A DNA stretch of 64,000 nt from Chamaecrista fasciculata. Taxonomy: Eukaryota > Streptophyta > Magnoliopsida > Fabales > Fabaceae. Below, in pieces: positions 35,444-49,190 of the stretch. The translations under genes were made by a program, and so were the position numbers. Every line of letters begins with the position of its first letter. The stretch's first letter is position 1. Under the pieces are notes generated by a model, which searched no databases, was not told where the DNA came from, and was given only the letters and a program-made list of their open reading frames with translations. The stretch is from positions 1-64,000 of the forward strand of contig QANZ01028546.1 of NCBI GenBank assembly GCA_003254925.1. Reading direction: 5' to 3'.

Positions 35444-38400
35444 GTTTACACATTTTAATTTTGAAAGTTTTGGAGACAATGTAATTTAATTTTTTAAAAA
35501 TGAACTTATAGGGACAAAAAGAGTTAAATATATTGATTTAATACTTTTCAAGAACTAATTAAAGAAGGCAAATTATATTTTATGAGATTGAACTAGTAAC
35601 TAGTATATTTATCAATCTATATGTTTACATTTTTTTGGGGGGGGTCATAAACTCATAATACATCCCAGAGTTTGCTGGAGCAGTGTGTACTTTCAAATTT
35701 TGTTTATAAGAGTCTCGTGCTTTGGGTTTGGGTCGATTGTGCAGTTTTCAAGAGAAGGAGCAGGCCTTTAGGACCAATTATTGGGCCCGAGGAGGCCCAA
35801 AATATTACCAAACTATTTCGATTTGGGCTTTACTGGATTACAGAATTACGCTCACATCTAACGCCTTAAAAATACTTCAACTATTTTGGCTTCATTTGCT
35901 TCAAGCAAATATACAATTGATAGATAACATAGGTCTTTGTTTATATGTTGAACAATTCCACTTGTAACACCATCTAAAATAACTTTTGTTCCACAATTGC
36001 CTTTAGGTAATCTACAAGAATATTTTAGAACAATTAGCTACTTGAATTTGATTAACATTTAAAATGGTATATATACATACACACATACACAAGCAAACAC
36101 ATTTAACCACAAGATATTTATTTGAAAAAAGAACAATTGGATGACGTTTCAAATAGTATAAGCTAACCCTTGGTATAAATTTATAAAATATTCTTGAATT
36201 TTATTGTAAAATTGATAAAATAACTTACAATTTTTTAATTTTGGGTAAAATACCAATTTGCTTGATTTTTTATCCAAAAAAATAATTTTTTACTCATTGA
36301 CTAAACAGTAAGAATTATATTAAAATAAATATTTCATTTTTTTATTGAAGATAACTTATCAAAAAAAGAGTCTTTAAGTACATGGCCAAAAGTTTGAGAA
36401 TCTTTCACTATTTTTCAAGTTTTGTGAATTATGACATAAATAGTTAAAGTAGAAATTAAAAGGTGTGAAGTGTAATATAGAAATGGTGTTAATTGTTGGT
36501 GAAAGGGGCAATGGATGAGAGATAGAAAGATGGTGAAAAAAATGTAAAATAGAAAGAGAAAGATGGTATCAAATAGGAAAGTGTGGAATAAAGTTGGAAG
36601 ATGGAAATATGCAAGCTGGGTTACAAGGATATATTACATAGTGTACCTTGTAAGTTTCGTTCAAAATGGAGAGAGACATAGAGAGATGATATCAAAGAAA
36701 CGAAGAAGCAGCTTGATATTGAGGTTTAAGGAAGCTTCTTACTTCTTAGTAAGTAAGATGCAAACTAAAAACATCTCACTCTCACTCTCTTTCTCACTAT
36801 GTATGTTTATGTATGTATGTATTCACCAACACAAAAGAGAAATCAAAGCAAAGCAAAGAAAGAAAGAAAGAATGAGATTCTGGAAACTGCGAAAGCTACT
36901 TTCTCTCCTACTCTGCCTCCACCAATATTACTTATTAATCATATATTCTTCAATATTCTTTCTTCTCTTCTCTATTTTTTTATAAATTGAAATTTTGGAA
37001 AACAATATTCTCTCTTTCTCTCTCTCCCCCTTATATGTTATATTCCAAATCCAAGCTTCTTTGGATTCATAAACATAGACACAATATTACAAACCATATG
37101 GCATCCCACCACTATACACAAATTGAATTCCCTTGATTCCCTCTTTGCCTTTGCCTTTTTCTTTTCTTTTTTCCTTTTTCATTCTTTTTCCATGCTTTGG
37201 GGGTTGACAATTAATATTTAGCTACCTTCAAATTCAAGAAACCCAATTCCTTTCAATCACCCAATCAAATAAAGCAAGGACCACTATATGCTATGCCATG
37301 ATCTCTCTATTCATTAATTCTATATGCTCTTCCTAACACCCTTAGAGCAGTCAACTTTGATATCCATTTAGTCCTTTGAATTTCTGCACTCTTTTCTTCT
37401 AGAACTGGCTTTTCATTGGACACATCTTACTTGTGCTCCTTAATTTAATTCTTTTTATCAATAATCAATCTGTATACATACATCTCACCCCCAATGTCCA
37501 TTTCACTGTTGGATTATTTTATTTGGACATTATTAACATTTTTGAATCAAATCCCATGTATGTGTATATGTATTTGTCATATGATATAGGAGAGAGACTT
37601 TGTCCACTCCCCCAACCCCACCCAATACATATTTTATAACGCATGATTGATACAATGTCTAATGACTAATGAGTATTATATAATTGAACTTGTATATTTT
37701 AAGGATAAAGGCATCAAATCATGAGGTTCTCCATCTTGCTTTGTATGCCGCACTTTTGCCACATTTATATATTTAATTATACATTTATATTTATAGATGC
37801 TCTCTATATATTCCATCCTCCCATACTCATAAAAGCTCAACATTGATTCATATTATATACATTAGCCACACATGCAACCCCAAAAAAGATATAAAGAGAT
37901 TAATGATGAACATGGGTATGAATATGAATGTCTAGGAATAGGAATATATAAAGGGAAGAAAAGAGTGATTAAAGAGGTAGAGGTTTGATTTCAAGTACCA
38001 AAATGATATATGATTTTTGGGATTTCTTATTCAGAAACGCAAAATGGGACATGATGATGATGCGTCAATGATTGACGTAAAGGTGAGGTGTACGCCCTGT
38101 TTCTTGCACAAGAGATCAAGCTCTCAAGTTTCAACTTGCAGGATTTCTTGTTTCTTTGGTGTTTATGCATCACACACTTCATATATTTCAAGAATAATGG
38201 TAAAGCTAATGGTATTATGGTCAAATCTCCATTAATATTTCCATCCCCATGTCCTTAATTAATTTATATATTTACCCCCATCTCAAGTAAAAATTTAAAG
38301 GCATGTATGTATCAGTGTATATGTATCAATGTGTACATATATTTATATATGGACGAAGAAGAGAAATTTAATGTAAAGGCAAATTAATGAAGAGATTAAA

Positions 38401-39914
38401 AGGAAGATGCTTGTGAGTTGTGAGGAGGAGAATGTGATAAACTGGAAAGTGAAAAGGGAAAAAGAAGGTCAAAACTTTATTTAATTTTAGTCCATAACTT
38501 TTTTATTTCGTTTCGGTCCTCAAACTTTTTTATATTTTCATCGTTAGTCCATCTATTTTTTTTTTCGTTATATCTGATTTGGATATCTAACATTATGATT
38601 TTTCTGTCATACGTGTCCTAATAAGAGAATTGACATTAAAAAAAAAACTTTTTTTATCACAAATTAGAGATCAATTTGAGATTGATTTTTTTAAAAAAGT
38701 TTTTATTTTAATTTTGTGAACTCATTTATTAGAACACATATAAGAAAATAAACATTCATATCAAATTTCCAATTTAGAGATAGATAACAACAAAAATCAA
38801 ATATAATCATGCCAATAGTGGAACAAGAGGAAAAATCTAAGGATAAAAAAGGAATGAAAAAATGCTTGATGACTAAAACATAAATATCCTATAATTAGAG
38901 GACTAAAACGAGGTTTAGACCAAAAGAAAATGATTAAATGCTCCTCCAAAACCAAATAGGCAATAAGCATACATGATATGATGAATTGATGATACATGCA
39001 TATACATATACATATACATAAATAAATAATACATAGACATGAAAAACATATATAAAAGAGTGAAAAGACAATAATTGGAGGGTTTGACGATTGTAAGGGA
39101 AATGCTTAAAAAACAAAAAAAGGGTCTGAAATGAGAATAGAATACCCACACGCAAACGCCTTTGACCCTCCAACAAGAGAAAGAGAGAGCCGCAAATGCA
39201 ATTCGGCTTACGAAACCAAAACTTGTCTTTCCATACTTTCTACCCAAATTTGCAAGTGGCCTTTACGGACCATTTTGCTTCAATTCTCGGAATCTCAACC
39301 CCTTCCTAATTATAATTAATTAATTCTTGCTTCTTCTTCTTCTTCTCTCTTCTCTTTTTTGTTCATTTCCCCGTTTCTCTCCTCCCTTTTCCCTTTTTAT
39401 TTCTTTTTAGTCCCGTGCAGGATAACAACCACTTTCCCTGCTCCCTACGGAAGATATCTATATGGATGTCATCCATCATAAATTCATCAATCGCTTTTCT
39501 TCTTCTATTTCTATTCTCCTTTGTTTGTCAATGTTTGAGGCTCTTAGTTTTAGTCTTTTTTAAAATTTTACACCCAAAGGAAAAGAAAATTATCAACTCT
39601 CTCTCTCTCTCTCTTTCTCTCTCACGTCTCCACCACTCCCATCAATTTCTTTTTTCTCATTTTCATTCCCTATTATTACTACGGTGATTCCCTAAACAAT
39701 CCCTCCCCTTTCCACATTTTTACCATTCTGCCATTAAACATCATTAATTCATGATAATACATAATCACTTTCTTCCTTTTTTTTTTCTCCAATCTCTCAT
39801 GTCTCATCTCCATCAACACTCCGTATGTGTGTGTGTATGTATGTACATACATGTAAAGTTTCATTTCGTTTTTTTCGGATAAATTGGATAATAATGAAAG
39901 GGCATATTAAAAAG
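35444..39914. other. Long gene-free AT-rich stretch
   Basis: No exon series, tRNA, miRNA family sequence or transposon ends were recognised. A 140-codon frame at 36563-36985 contains a hydrophobic 37-residue C-terminal part starting MRFWKLRK, but it has no known domain and is built partly on AAAG and CTCT repeats. CT-rich and GA-rich tracts near 39300-39650 look like leader or promoter sequence without an attached gene. Confidence 0.4.
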
Positions 39915-40534
39915 TAGAGCCGTCAGGTTTCAACTCGCGGGTTGGACCCGTTTAACCCACAGTTGGACCCGTTTAACCCGCATAAATGGTAAGTCGGGTT
40001 GAAGTAATCTTAGTTCACCAACAATTTTAACCCGCGTGAGCTGGCTCACCTGGCCCGCTGGCTATGGTGAGCTAACCCGGTGAGTTGGTGGATTAGCTCA
40101 CCAACCCACCATATAAAAAAAATTATAAAATTTTAAAATAAACCTAATAAATTTACTTACTCACACTTACTCAATTTCACATTTCACACTCATTTTTTAT
40201 AACTTTCAATTATAAAATTCAATTCATTATTACTTATTTACTTATTACTTTAGTTGTATCCCATTCTGAATTTACAAATCACAATCATCAGTGTATATAT
40301 ATATATATGTTGTTTTATAATGTATTATGTACAAATTATAATGTATTATGTACAAAAAATTATAGTTTTATAATACATAAATTATAATATATTATGTACA
40401 AAAAACAATAACAAGTTGCAAAAATAAAATATACTTTGAAGTATAATGTAAAAAAAAAATTAGTGGGCCAACCCGTATAACCCGTAACCCGTGGTGAGCC
40501 AACCCGTCTGAGCCGAGCCACTTTGACGGTTCTA
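39915..40534. mobile_element. hAT-like MITE, 620 bp
   Basis: Ends TAGAGCCGTCA and TGACGGTTCTA (inverted, one mismatch), with inward GGGTTGGACCCG and CAACCCG words and an AT-rich core containing repeated TATTATGTACAAA. A perfect 8-bp duplication TTAAAAAG sits at 39907-39914 and 40535-40542. Same structural class as the elements at 9.9, 17.0, 17.7 and 30.6 kb, but with different terminal bases. Confidence 0.85.
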
Positions 40535-40542
40535 TTAAAAAG

Positions 40543-41805
40543 TGATATGATCATACTTTGTATGAATCGTACGTTCAATTCGGTTCCTTTATTTTCACGT
40601 CAAGCCGCACAACAAGTCATCGAGCCAATTGACTCAACATTACTTTCTCTTAATATATTTTTATATACAAATCAATGAGTGCGTATATCTATATATATAT
40701 TATATTTAAAGAATTAATTGTTTGACTAATTAAAGGATGGGAAATGCAAAGGCTATATTATTGAACAAAGAGAGGAAGGAAATAATGAATATATATAAGG
40801 AAAAGGAAAATTAAAGGTGTTAATTAATAAAGAGGAGATTGAGTATGGAAGAAAATTATAGGTGGAGGAAAATTAATACTAAAAATTGAAAGTGATCCAA
40901 AATAGTGAGACAAGAAGATTTGCACAATCTTGAAATGGGGTATGGGTTGAAGGTGGCATATTTGTCATCTATCCTTAGTCCGACGTGGGTGCCCGTCGTT
41001 ATGGAGGCATGTAGGACCCTCCCTTTTATTCCATACCCTCACCCACCTCTTATGCTTTTACCATACTACCCTTCACCCCTTCTTTCATTCACTCTACTTA
41101 ATTTTCTTTTTTTTATATTTAGTCACTAAAAAATTGTCGAGTTAACAATTAAATTTTAAAAAAATTTAAATGTATAATTTAATTCTTAAAAGAAACAAAT
41201 TATATACTAATTAATATGTGAAAAAGATTAATTATAGACTAAAAAATATAATTTTTAATCTTTCAAAGATTAAATTATATATTTTAATTTTTCAGAAATT
41301 TGGTTATTAACTCGGTAATCTTTTGGAGACCAAGTTGTGAGGTTACTCTATTAAATTTATATAAATTCTTTATATTTTCATTATTAAATTTTTGGTTAAA
41401 ATTAAGAGTGTGTTTGATGCATGGTTTGAAAAAGATATTTTTGAGAATATAAGGTCTAAAATGTTGTAGTATTATATTTGTTATACATTTTGGGGAAAAA
41501 ATTGGAATAGAGTATTTTCTATATCTTTCCAAATTTTTATTCACACTTGGCATGGTGGGAATCCTTTGTTCTTATGACGATTTGTGATTATCAAATTATT
41601 AAGCTATCTTTCTAATAATACCTTATAAGCATAATCATATATCAAGGTAGTAGTAATGACTAGTGAGCAATTATGTTATTAGTTATATATGTAATAAGTG
41701 TTTTGTTTTAATACATGTGATTAATAAGTAAATATTTAAATGTTATCTTGCTTTAAATAAATAATAAGAATGATTATTTTAATTTAAGTGAACCAAGAAA
41801 GTTTA
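40543..41805. other. Spacer, no gene seen
   Basis: AT-rich sequence with one less AT-rich patch (40900-41100) holding a 74-codon frame without recognisable domain. The patch contains GACGTGGGTGCCCGTCG, a short imperfect palindrome of unknown meaning. Confidence 0.4.
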
Positions 41806-41814
41806 TTAACATTT

Positions 41815-42247
41815 GGCCAAAGTTCTATTTTGGTCCCTCATGTTTGCTCAATGCTTCATTTTGGTACCTCAAGTTTTTTTCGTTCTGTTTTGGTCCATCA
41901 TGTATGATCAAAGTTCCGTTTTGGTCCCTCAAGTTTTCTAAAAGTTCTACCGTTAGTTCCTAACTTTTTTCCATCCACTTTTTCCGTTAAAAAAAGAAAA
42001 AAAAAACTAACTTTCATCTCCCAACAATTTTGCTCTTTTTAGGATCTTAATGCAAAATAGCAAAATTGTTGGGAGATGAAAGTTAGTTTCTTCCTTTTTT
42101 TTTAACAGAAAAAGTGGATGGAAAATAGTCGGTGCCTAATGTTGGAACTTTTTAGAAACTTGAAGGACCAAAATGGAACAAAAAAAAGCTTGAGGGACGA
42201 AAATGAAACTTTAAGCAAACATGAGGGATCAAAGTAAGACTTTGGCC
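41815..42247. mobile_element. Mutator-like fold-back element, 433 bp
   Basis: Almost the whole element is an inverted repeat. The left arm runs from GGCCAAAGTTC to CAATTTTGCT (about 42033). The right arm runs from AGCAAAATTG (about 42057) to CTTTGGCC. The loop is about 25 bases. Nonamers TTAACATTT (41806-41814) and TTAATATTT (42248-42256) flank it, a 9-bp duplication with one change, as Mutator-like elements make. TTTGGTCCCTCA words recur in the left arm. No coding capacity. Confidence 0.75.
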
Positions 42248-42256
42248 TTAATATTT

Positions 42257-44703
42257 TAGAAATCATGTTTCTAAGTTCTAACAATTGTGATCCATGGAAA
42301 AAAAAAAATTTATATACCAATCGTTTCCTTAAAATACGTGACAACATTTGATTATATATATATAATCAATCATAAAAAACTAGAATATATTGTATTTTTA
42401 AAAAATTATATCATCTTGTTATTAATAAACATACATACCAAATTACAAAAATCTATATAAAAAAAATTCCTACCCATAATTACGTAATTAATATCATAAC
42501 ATATATATACCCTTGTTGGTCACTTCTTTCCTCTTTTTTTTCCCTCCCTAACCTCCAAACTTACAATTATGAAGCCCATTATTTATTTTATTATTGCCGT
42601 TGCCTTTCCCAATCATTGTTTCTTTTTTTATATATTCTGGAACACCAAGCAACACATGCCAATCCTACTTTGTCAACTCAAAAATCACCCCATTTCCATA
42701 CATCTCACCTTCTTCATTATCATTTCCTCACATTAATTTAATTACTTCCAACTCCTCAACTCTCATCCCACAACCTTTAACATGAATTGTTGTTTTTCTC
42801 TTATGATTAGTCACAAATACTATATCTATATCTACTGCAATTAATATGTTATCATGACTTTTAGACATGTATAGGCGTATAGTCTTCATGGGGAAAAAAA
42901 TGAAAGCTTAAGCAATCAATGCAACAAAAATGTTTTTATAGATAGTGACGTTTGAGTAGTTGATTTGAGTGGTGAATAATAACAACGGTTTAAATAAAAT
43001 CTCATGTAGTTTTATGAAATAGTGTTAGATAAGGAAGCAACTTGAAAATTTTAATCTAAGTTTTGGTCAATCTGTTTCTTGTAGCTTATTCCCATGCTGA
43101 TATTTTTGTAGTAATAGTGCGAAACTTTTGTTGACAATATCTTTCTTAAATTAAAGCATAATAAGGGCAAGGATGTATAGATCATAAAAATAATAAATTA
43201 TTATTTCCTCCCCTTGATGTTATATGTTTCATAGTTGATATGTGATGTGTTTGAGATGGATGCATAGAGTTTTATATTATGTAGATTAAAAATAATATGC
43301 AAGTTTTGTAATATGTATGTATGGTCGGTCAAGATGAGTAGGACATAGATATTTTTTAAAGATATAAAAAAAATGAAAAATGAAGTTTGAGTGAATAAAA
43401 AGCTACTGAAAATATTTGAAAAATAAAGTAGACAAAATATATATTTGTATTTTATTGTAGTGAATGCGTTCAGTAGTCTCTTGGCATACGAAATGTGCAA
43501 TGAGTGTCATGTGTTAAAGGTCAAAGCTAAAAGGACAATGGATGTGTTGTAACTTGTAAGAAGTTGAAAGTGTTGCAGCCAAATGAGATATGAGGCTATC
43601 CTATATTCCTATATAACACTAATAATTAATTAATGTGTAATTGTAAATTTTAATCAAAGGCATATATATATAAACGGCTGACAGTTTAGTTGGAAATAGG
43701 GTCACTTTAGTACTTTCAACAAAAAAAAGCAACACACAGACACAAGGCACTTGCTTCACTTGCTTGGGCTGACTTGGGTAACCTTCCCCTCAAGGCAATG
43801 GCTTTTCCAAAATCTGATGTACTCATGTACTACACTAATAATGTTACCTAAGAATTCTTCCATTTTTTTTTCTTTTTATTATTGTATTGTTTTGGAGTTA
43901 TAAAGTATTAGCACTAATTGTTCTGTTACAAGAGAAAAAACAACTGCCAAGACAAAACTTTAGTTTTAGAAAAGTGTAAACTATGCATAAAGTTTACATT
44001 TTTAAAAATTTTTCCCTTACATTTTAGATTTCTTGATTTGAATAAGGAATGTTTTAATATCTAATAAATTAAAATAAGTTGTGGACTTTATTTTAATTTA
44101 ATTTAACGAAGGTGTTGTAGGGAAGACATGCAAAACAAGGATTACATGGATGGTCATGTGAAGACACTCTAATACTTAAGTCAATAAGTACTATAGAAAA
44201 GATATGAATATAAAAATAAGAAAAAGAGAATTTAACATCCCTAAGAAAAGTTGGTTAGCTTAAGCTAATTATACGATCGAAAATACTTAAGATGAAGATC
44301 ACAATAATCTTAGGATGTGAATTCAAGGAGTGTAATTACAAATTGCCTAATGATAAAATTTATCTTATGTAAAATAATTATTGAGATATGATGTTTATGA
44401 CTGGTGAATTTGGAAATGATTTGAAAAGAGAGAGAAGAGATGCTTTGGTTTTGTTTGGTAATTGGTGTAGTTTACGGACTCCACACCAAATGGATGACTT
44501 GAAACTTGCAACTTACAACTTACATTCTTACAAAACAAAACTTCAATTCCAATTTCATACACACACTCTCTCTCTCTTTAATTTAAGATTTATTTGTAAT
44601 AAAAAAACGTCAAAGAAAATGGGAGGTTGAGTATCGTTTACGCCAAATGTGTCGTCGTACACTTCTCCTCTTTTCTCTTTCTGTGTCAGCAGCTTACAAT
44701 TAC
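42257..44703. other. NAC gene upstream region, no gene seen
   Basis: AT-rich spacer without recognised exons or element ends. The proximal few hundred bases before 44704 should contain the promoter of the NAC gene. Confidence 0.4.
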
Positions 44704-44710
44704 TATAAAA
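44704..44710 (+). promoter_or_regulatory. TATA box of the NAC gene
   Basis: TATAAAA stands about 300 bases upstream of the NAC start codon, followed by a long CT-rich leader that contains no ATG before 45008. The absence of upstream ATGs supports 45008 as the first start used. Confidence 0.55.
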
Positions 44711-45007
44711 GAAGCCACACTTTCCCTCTCAAGTCTCAAACTCACCCACCATCACAGCTTCCCGCTTCCTCCTTCTCTCTTCCCTTTTCCCCCTTTCTTT
44801 GTCTTTGTCCTTTCCATCCATCCCAACAATATCATTATTAATAATAATAAAAAAGATATCTTTAATTTCATCACTTGTGGCTCTGCTTCGTGTTTGTTTC
44901 ATTCTCTGCTTCTTCTGCCTATAAGTAACAAAGCACACACGAGTGGGATTGAGTTGAGTGGGTTGGTTTGCTTTGGTGATTCCTTCATTCATTCATTGAC
45001 AAATTAA

Positions 45008-45928
45008 ATGGAGAAGGAGAAGGAGAAAGAGAAGGAGAAGAAGCTCAACTTCGTGAAGAATGGAGAGCTCAGATTGCCTCCTGGTTTCCGATTCCACCCC
45101 ACTGACGAAGAACTTGTTGTTCAATACCTTAAACGCAAGGTCTTCTCTTTCCCTCTTCCCGCTTCCATCATTCCTGATGTCCATGTCTGCAAGTCTGATC
45201 CTTGGGATTTGCCAGGTAAGCTTCTTCTTCTCTGTTTCTCACTCTCTGTTTTTGAAACTTGTCATGATGTATTGTATTGAATTGTGTATTACAGGCGACA
45301 AGGAGCAAGAGAGGTACTTCTTCAGCACAAGAGAAGCAAAGTACTCCAATGGAAGCCGATCAAACAGAGCCACGCATTCTGGGTATTGGAAGGCCACGGG
45401 TCTCGACAAGAAAATTGTCACTTCAAGAGGGAATCACGTGGTGGGGATGAAGAAGACTCTGGTTTTCTACAGAGGAAAACCTCCTCATGGCTCTAGAACT
45501 GACTGGATCATGCACGAATATCGCCTCCTCAATAACCCCACTTCACAGGTTTCCATCTTCTCCCAAATTTCCTCTCTTTCATTCATTCATTCATTCATTC
45601 ATTCATTCATTCATTAATTTCTCAATATTGATTATGGGTGCAGAATTGGGTGCTGTGTCGCATATTCTTCAAGAGAAGAAGTGGGAAAGGAGGTGGTGTT
45701 AGTGGTGAAGATCAGAGTTTGAGTGTCAAGTTGAATAACAAGTGTGATCATAATACTATTAGTAATAATACTAATAGACCCGTTTTCTATGACTTTTTGA
45801 ATCGGACCCCTGCTTCTTCCTCCTCTGCCACCAGTGGGATCACACACCTATCATCATCTCATGAGTCTGATGAGAACGAGGAAAGCAGTAGCTGCAATAG
45901 CTTGCACCTTCGTGACATGATCAGTTAG
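45008..45928 (+). CDS. NAC083: NAC transcription factor, VNI2/NAC083-like
   Basis: Three exons (45008-45215, 45295-45548, 45644-45928) give 248 residues. All five NAC DNA-binding subdomains are present: [15 protein letters not shown] (23-37), [15 protein letters not shown] (56-70), [10 protein letters not shown] to SGYWKATG (77-105), [12 protein letters not shown] to HEYRL (119-147) and NWVLCRIF (155-162). Intron positions after subdomain B and before NWVLCRIF are the usual NAC pattern. The C-terminal part has PVFYDFLNR and a final SSSCNS motif, both shared with Arabidopsis VNI2 (ANAC083), a repressor of VND7-driven xylem vessel differentiation that also acts in leaf ageing and salt response. 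An unusual Lys-Glu run (about residues 2-12) precedes the domain. Other NACs of the same clade are possible, but the motifs favour VNI2. Confidence 0.92.
45578..45614 (+). repeat. (CATT)n microsatellite in NAC intron 2
   Basis: About nine TTCA/CATT units in the 95-bp second intron, ending about 30 bases before the acceptor site at 45643. Confidence 0.9.
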
Positions 45929-47389
45929 AATGAATTTGGGTCTGCAAGCAAAATGAAATATAGTTCATGTGCTTAGTGCTTCTCCTTAATTCTCATTTCT
46001 CATGCTTTTATTAGCTTTTTATTATGAAAGGTTCAGATCAATACCGGCATTGTCTTTGCTCACCCTCTAATCTCTAAGAGTAGTTAATGAAATGTTGTTG
46101 TTGTTGTTGATACTGTGGTGTGTCATGTGTGTGTGCAATTCCTGACTTTTTTTTGCCTTAGAATCTTCAAATTTTTAACAGTCAGAGAGGAGCATGAAAA
46201 TGTGAAAAAATGGGAGGGGACGAGGGAGGAAGGGGTAGCGTGTGATTTTAAATAAGCTATATTTGTGGAGAACAGAACAAAGAATAAGAATCTAATCTTT
46301 TGCGAGATCAGCATGTATGTATGTGTGTATCGCACGAGTGAGTGACGACTTGTTTTTCTTTCTACCTTTTGGAAAGAAAGAAAACAACCAACCCAAAAGT
46401 AATGCACAATTGCAAATCCTTCAATTTGCATCTAATAATAATTCAATCAATATGTATTATATATTTTTTCACTTAGTTAATGAATAAAAGAAATGAAGTA
46501 TAAAGTGGCAGAATCTGGTTCAATCCTGCAGACAAAGGTACAAGACCATACACAAATTTCTCTCCTCTATTAAACTGATAGTGGAAGCTAGCTGTGTGTG
46601 GGTGTAGAAAGAGAAAATAAGTTGACGACAAACACTGTTTACAATTACAGAGACATTAAGTGAGTGGGCAGAAAATGAAGAAGGAGGAGGAGGAGTCATT
46701 TATGTTGAAAATGAGGGGAGGGATGTGAATTGAGGGAATTGGGGGGCCCTGGTTGTGAAAAATTGATTAGCTAGAATGGGAAGTACTTGGAATTATTTTA
46801 AGACCTTCACAATCACAATAGTGTGAGGATCTTATCCAAATCTTTCTCTTCTACTTGTTAATAAGTAATAACCCCACTAGTCTGTTCAGTTTGATCCTAC
46901 AGATTGGATCAAAATGGTCCCTTGTCTCGTGTTCTCCCCCCTGAATCATCTTTACCATATTTTCCAAATTAGGATTGCTTGTCTAACGTTTTAAGCTTTC
47001 CTAATTCCCGTAGGTTTAAACTTGTGTATTCAATTTCAATGCCCCCTTGTTTATTAGTGTCCCCATTGTTTTCCCTTTTCACTTGAGATAATCAATCAAG
47101 TTCACACGTAAGAGCTTGTGTTTGGGAGAGACAGATGGCTCAAACACAAACACAAGAAGACCCAATTTGCGGATTTTAATAATAATTATAATAATAATGA
47201 TACAAGTTGAAATAGGAAAAAAATGAATAGGGATATTTGTAATTTGTTAGTTGTTTTTGCCAAAAGAGGAAAGAGAGAAAATAGTGTAGAGAGGGGAGGG
47301 GAGAAAGGGAGGCATGAGTAATGCAATTGTAATTTGTATGCAAGTGGGAAGTAGGTAGGAAGAGTGAGGACGGCAGAGTTAATATATAC

Positions 47390-47420
<31 letters not shown>

Positions 47421-49190
47421 TGAATGGATAGGAAATAAAATCATAAAAAATGGGTAATTAAAAATGCCGACCAAAGGCAAAGATGAAGTTGGGGGGGGGG
47501 GGTTTCTTGTGAGAGTGGGTTAGGGAAGAGAGAAGAGAAAGAGAGAGATGATGATGATGGAAGAGGGTGTTGGAGTTGTTCACGTCACCTTTTGGTAAAG
47601 AGTTTCATTTTCTTTTCTTTTTCTTATTCAATTTTTAAGTTTTGTTTCGATTTGCAAAAATAATTATATTTATAAGATCTCAATTACTTATCATTTGTAC
47701 CAAATTATAAATTTCATTTTGAGGAAGGAAGGAAATAAAGGATGGTGCTGACTTAGGGCAACGCTTTTGTCAATCACGTGGGCAGCCCGTCATGGTAGAC
47801 CACCCTTTGACACTGACACTCTTTTTTTCTCTCTCCTCAACTTGAGATTAGGTCAATCACTTCAACATTTACAGACCCCCATTTCTCTCCTCTCCTTCCT
47901 TCCATTGTCTCTACGCCATTCTCATTCTCATTTTGGGTCTCTGTCAATCTCCTCAAGTTGCTTTGCAGGCAGGGAATGTAAATGAATCTCAATGTACTCT
48001 AGTTATCCATCCATTTGATCCTTCCAATTACAATTCCAAATCCAACTCCAACTCCAACTACTTCTATATGCTTCTTCTCCCTTAACACCAACCTCTGTTC
48101 TTTTGGAGTTGCTGCTCACGTTCTTTTTCTTCCAATCCCATTCCTCACTCACCTCATCTCAGATTACTATTCTATTACCTTCAATTTGGATTTCACTTAC
48201 TTCTTTCTAAACAATATATCCACTGATTAGTTAACAACTTAACATTAATACAACGGAAGGCTATTTCTTTTGCTCCTAAACATCATTTAACCTACAACTC
48301 AAGGCTATTGTAAACTAGTTTTTTTTACTCTTAAAGGGTATATTTAAATTAGAGAATAAAGAGAGGAATGAGAGGGAGAGAAAGCGAAAATTGAGACATA
48401 CTCCCCTTGGAATTGTAAATTGGAAAGAAAGATAACGAGTGATTAATTTGTAAGAGTCATCAACATTTAAACACGAAGACATGTAAAAGCTTAACCTTCG
48501 TTTTCTCACTTCTCCCCTCCCCTTCTAATCTTAATCAACCTTATCAAATGCACCATTCTTTTGTAACCAGGATCTTGTTATGCTACATAAACTGCACCAA
48601 GTACAGGCATGCATATGGGAATCGGTTAATTCATGAGAAGACCATTTTTTTTGTTAAGTGTTATAATGCTACGTGTTGGTGTTAGACAATTTCTTCCCTC
48701 TCTTCATCCGACGTATGCAGCATACTACATCTACACATGTAGAATATTAGATCTAGTCATGCTTTGTTCCAAATGTGAGCATTTTAGCCCTAGATTATAT
48801 TCGAAACCAGGAGAAAACAGCAAATCTTTCACAGGAATACTTGAACATACTACTTGCAAGAGTCCCGACTCAAGATGTGTCTCTATTCTTTTAGCAAGAT
48901 AGATAAAATTCCTAGCGGACCACAGACACCATCCTCAAACTCTCCATCAAAATTCAAGACCAAAAGCTCAACTACTAAAAGGCTGCCATGGAATAACATG
49001 CTGAATGTTTCTAAGCAATTCCTAGTAAAAAAAGGTTGAACTAGTGCCGAATCAAAACATCTGGCAAAGCTTTTATACTAACTTTAAACTATCTAATTAA
49101 GCAAGAAAACATTTTGATCTTTGAATACAATGATGTCGATGATACATCCTATGGACTGGCTTAGCAGTATTGAACAGTATCACGTCCTTC
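45929..49190. other. Between NAC and the small minus-strand gene, no gene seen
   Basis: Contains the NAC 3' region, an AT/GA microsatellite near 47385-47420, a run of about 13 G near 47490-47502, and a possible old MITE at 48337-48545. CT-rich sequence at 47800-48150 looks like a leader but no start with a recognisable protein follows. The part just below 49190 is presumably the 3' untranslated region of the minus-strand gene. Confidence 0.4.

Noticed and set aside
36563-36985. 140-codon plus-strand open frame, possible small secreted peptide from the inner Met (MRFWKLRK)
   Set aside because: Composition follows AAAG and CTCT repeats, there is no cleavage-site or mature-peptide motif, and nothing recognisable follows.
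40905-41129. 74-codon frame in a less AT-rich patch, or a tasiRNA/miRNA precursor
   Set aside because: No match to remembered conserved plant miRNA or TAS3 sequences, and no domain in the frame.
44627-45007. 126-codon frame ending exactly before the NAC start
   Set aside because: It begins with TTG, not ATG, and lies in the CT-rich NAC leader, so it is not an upstream ORF.
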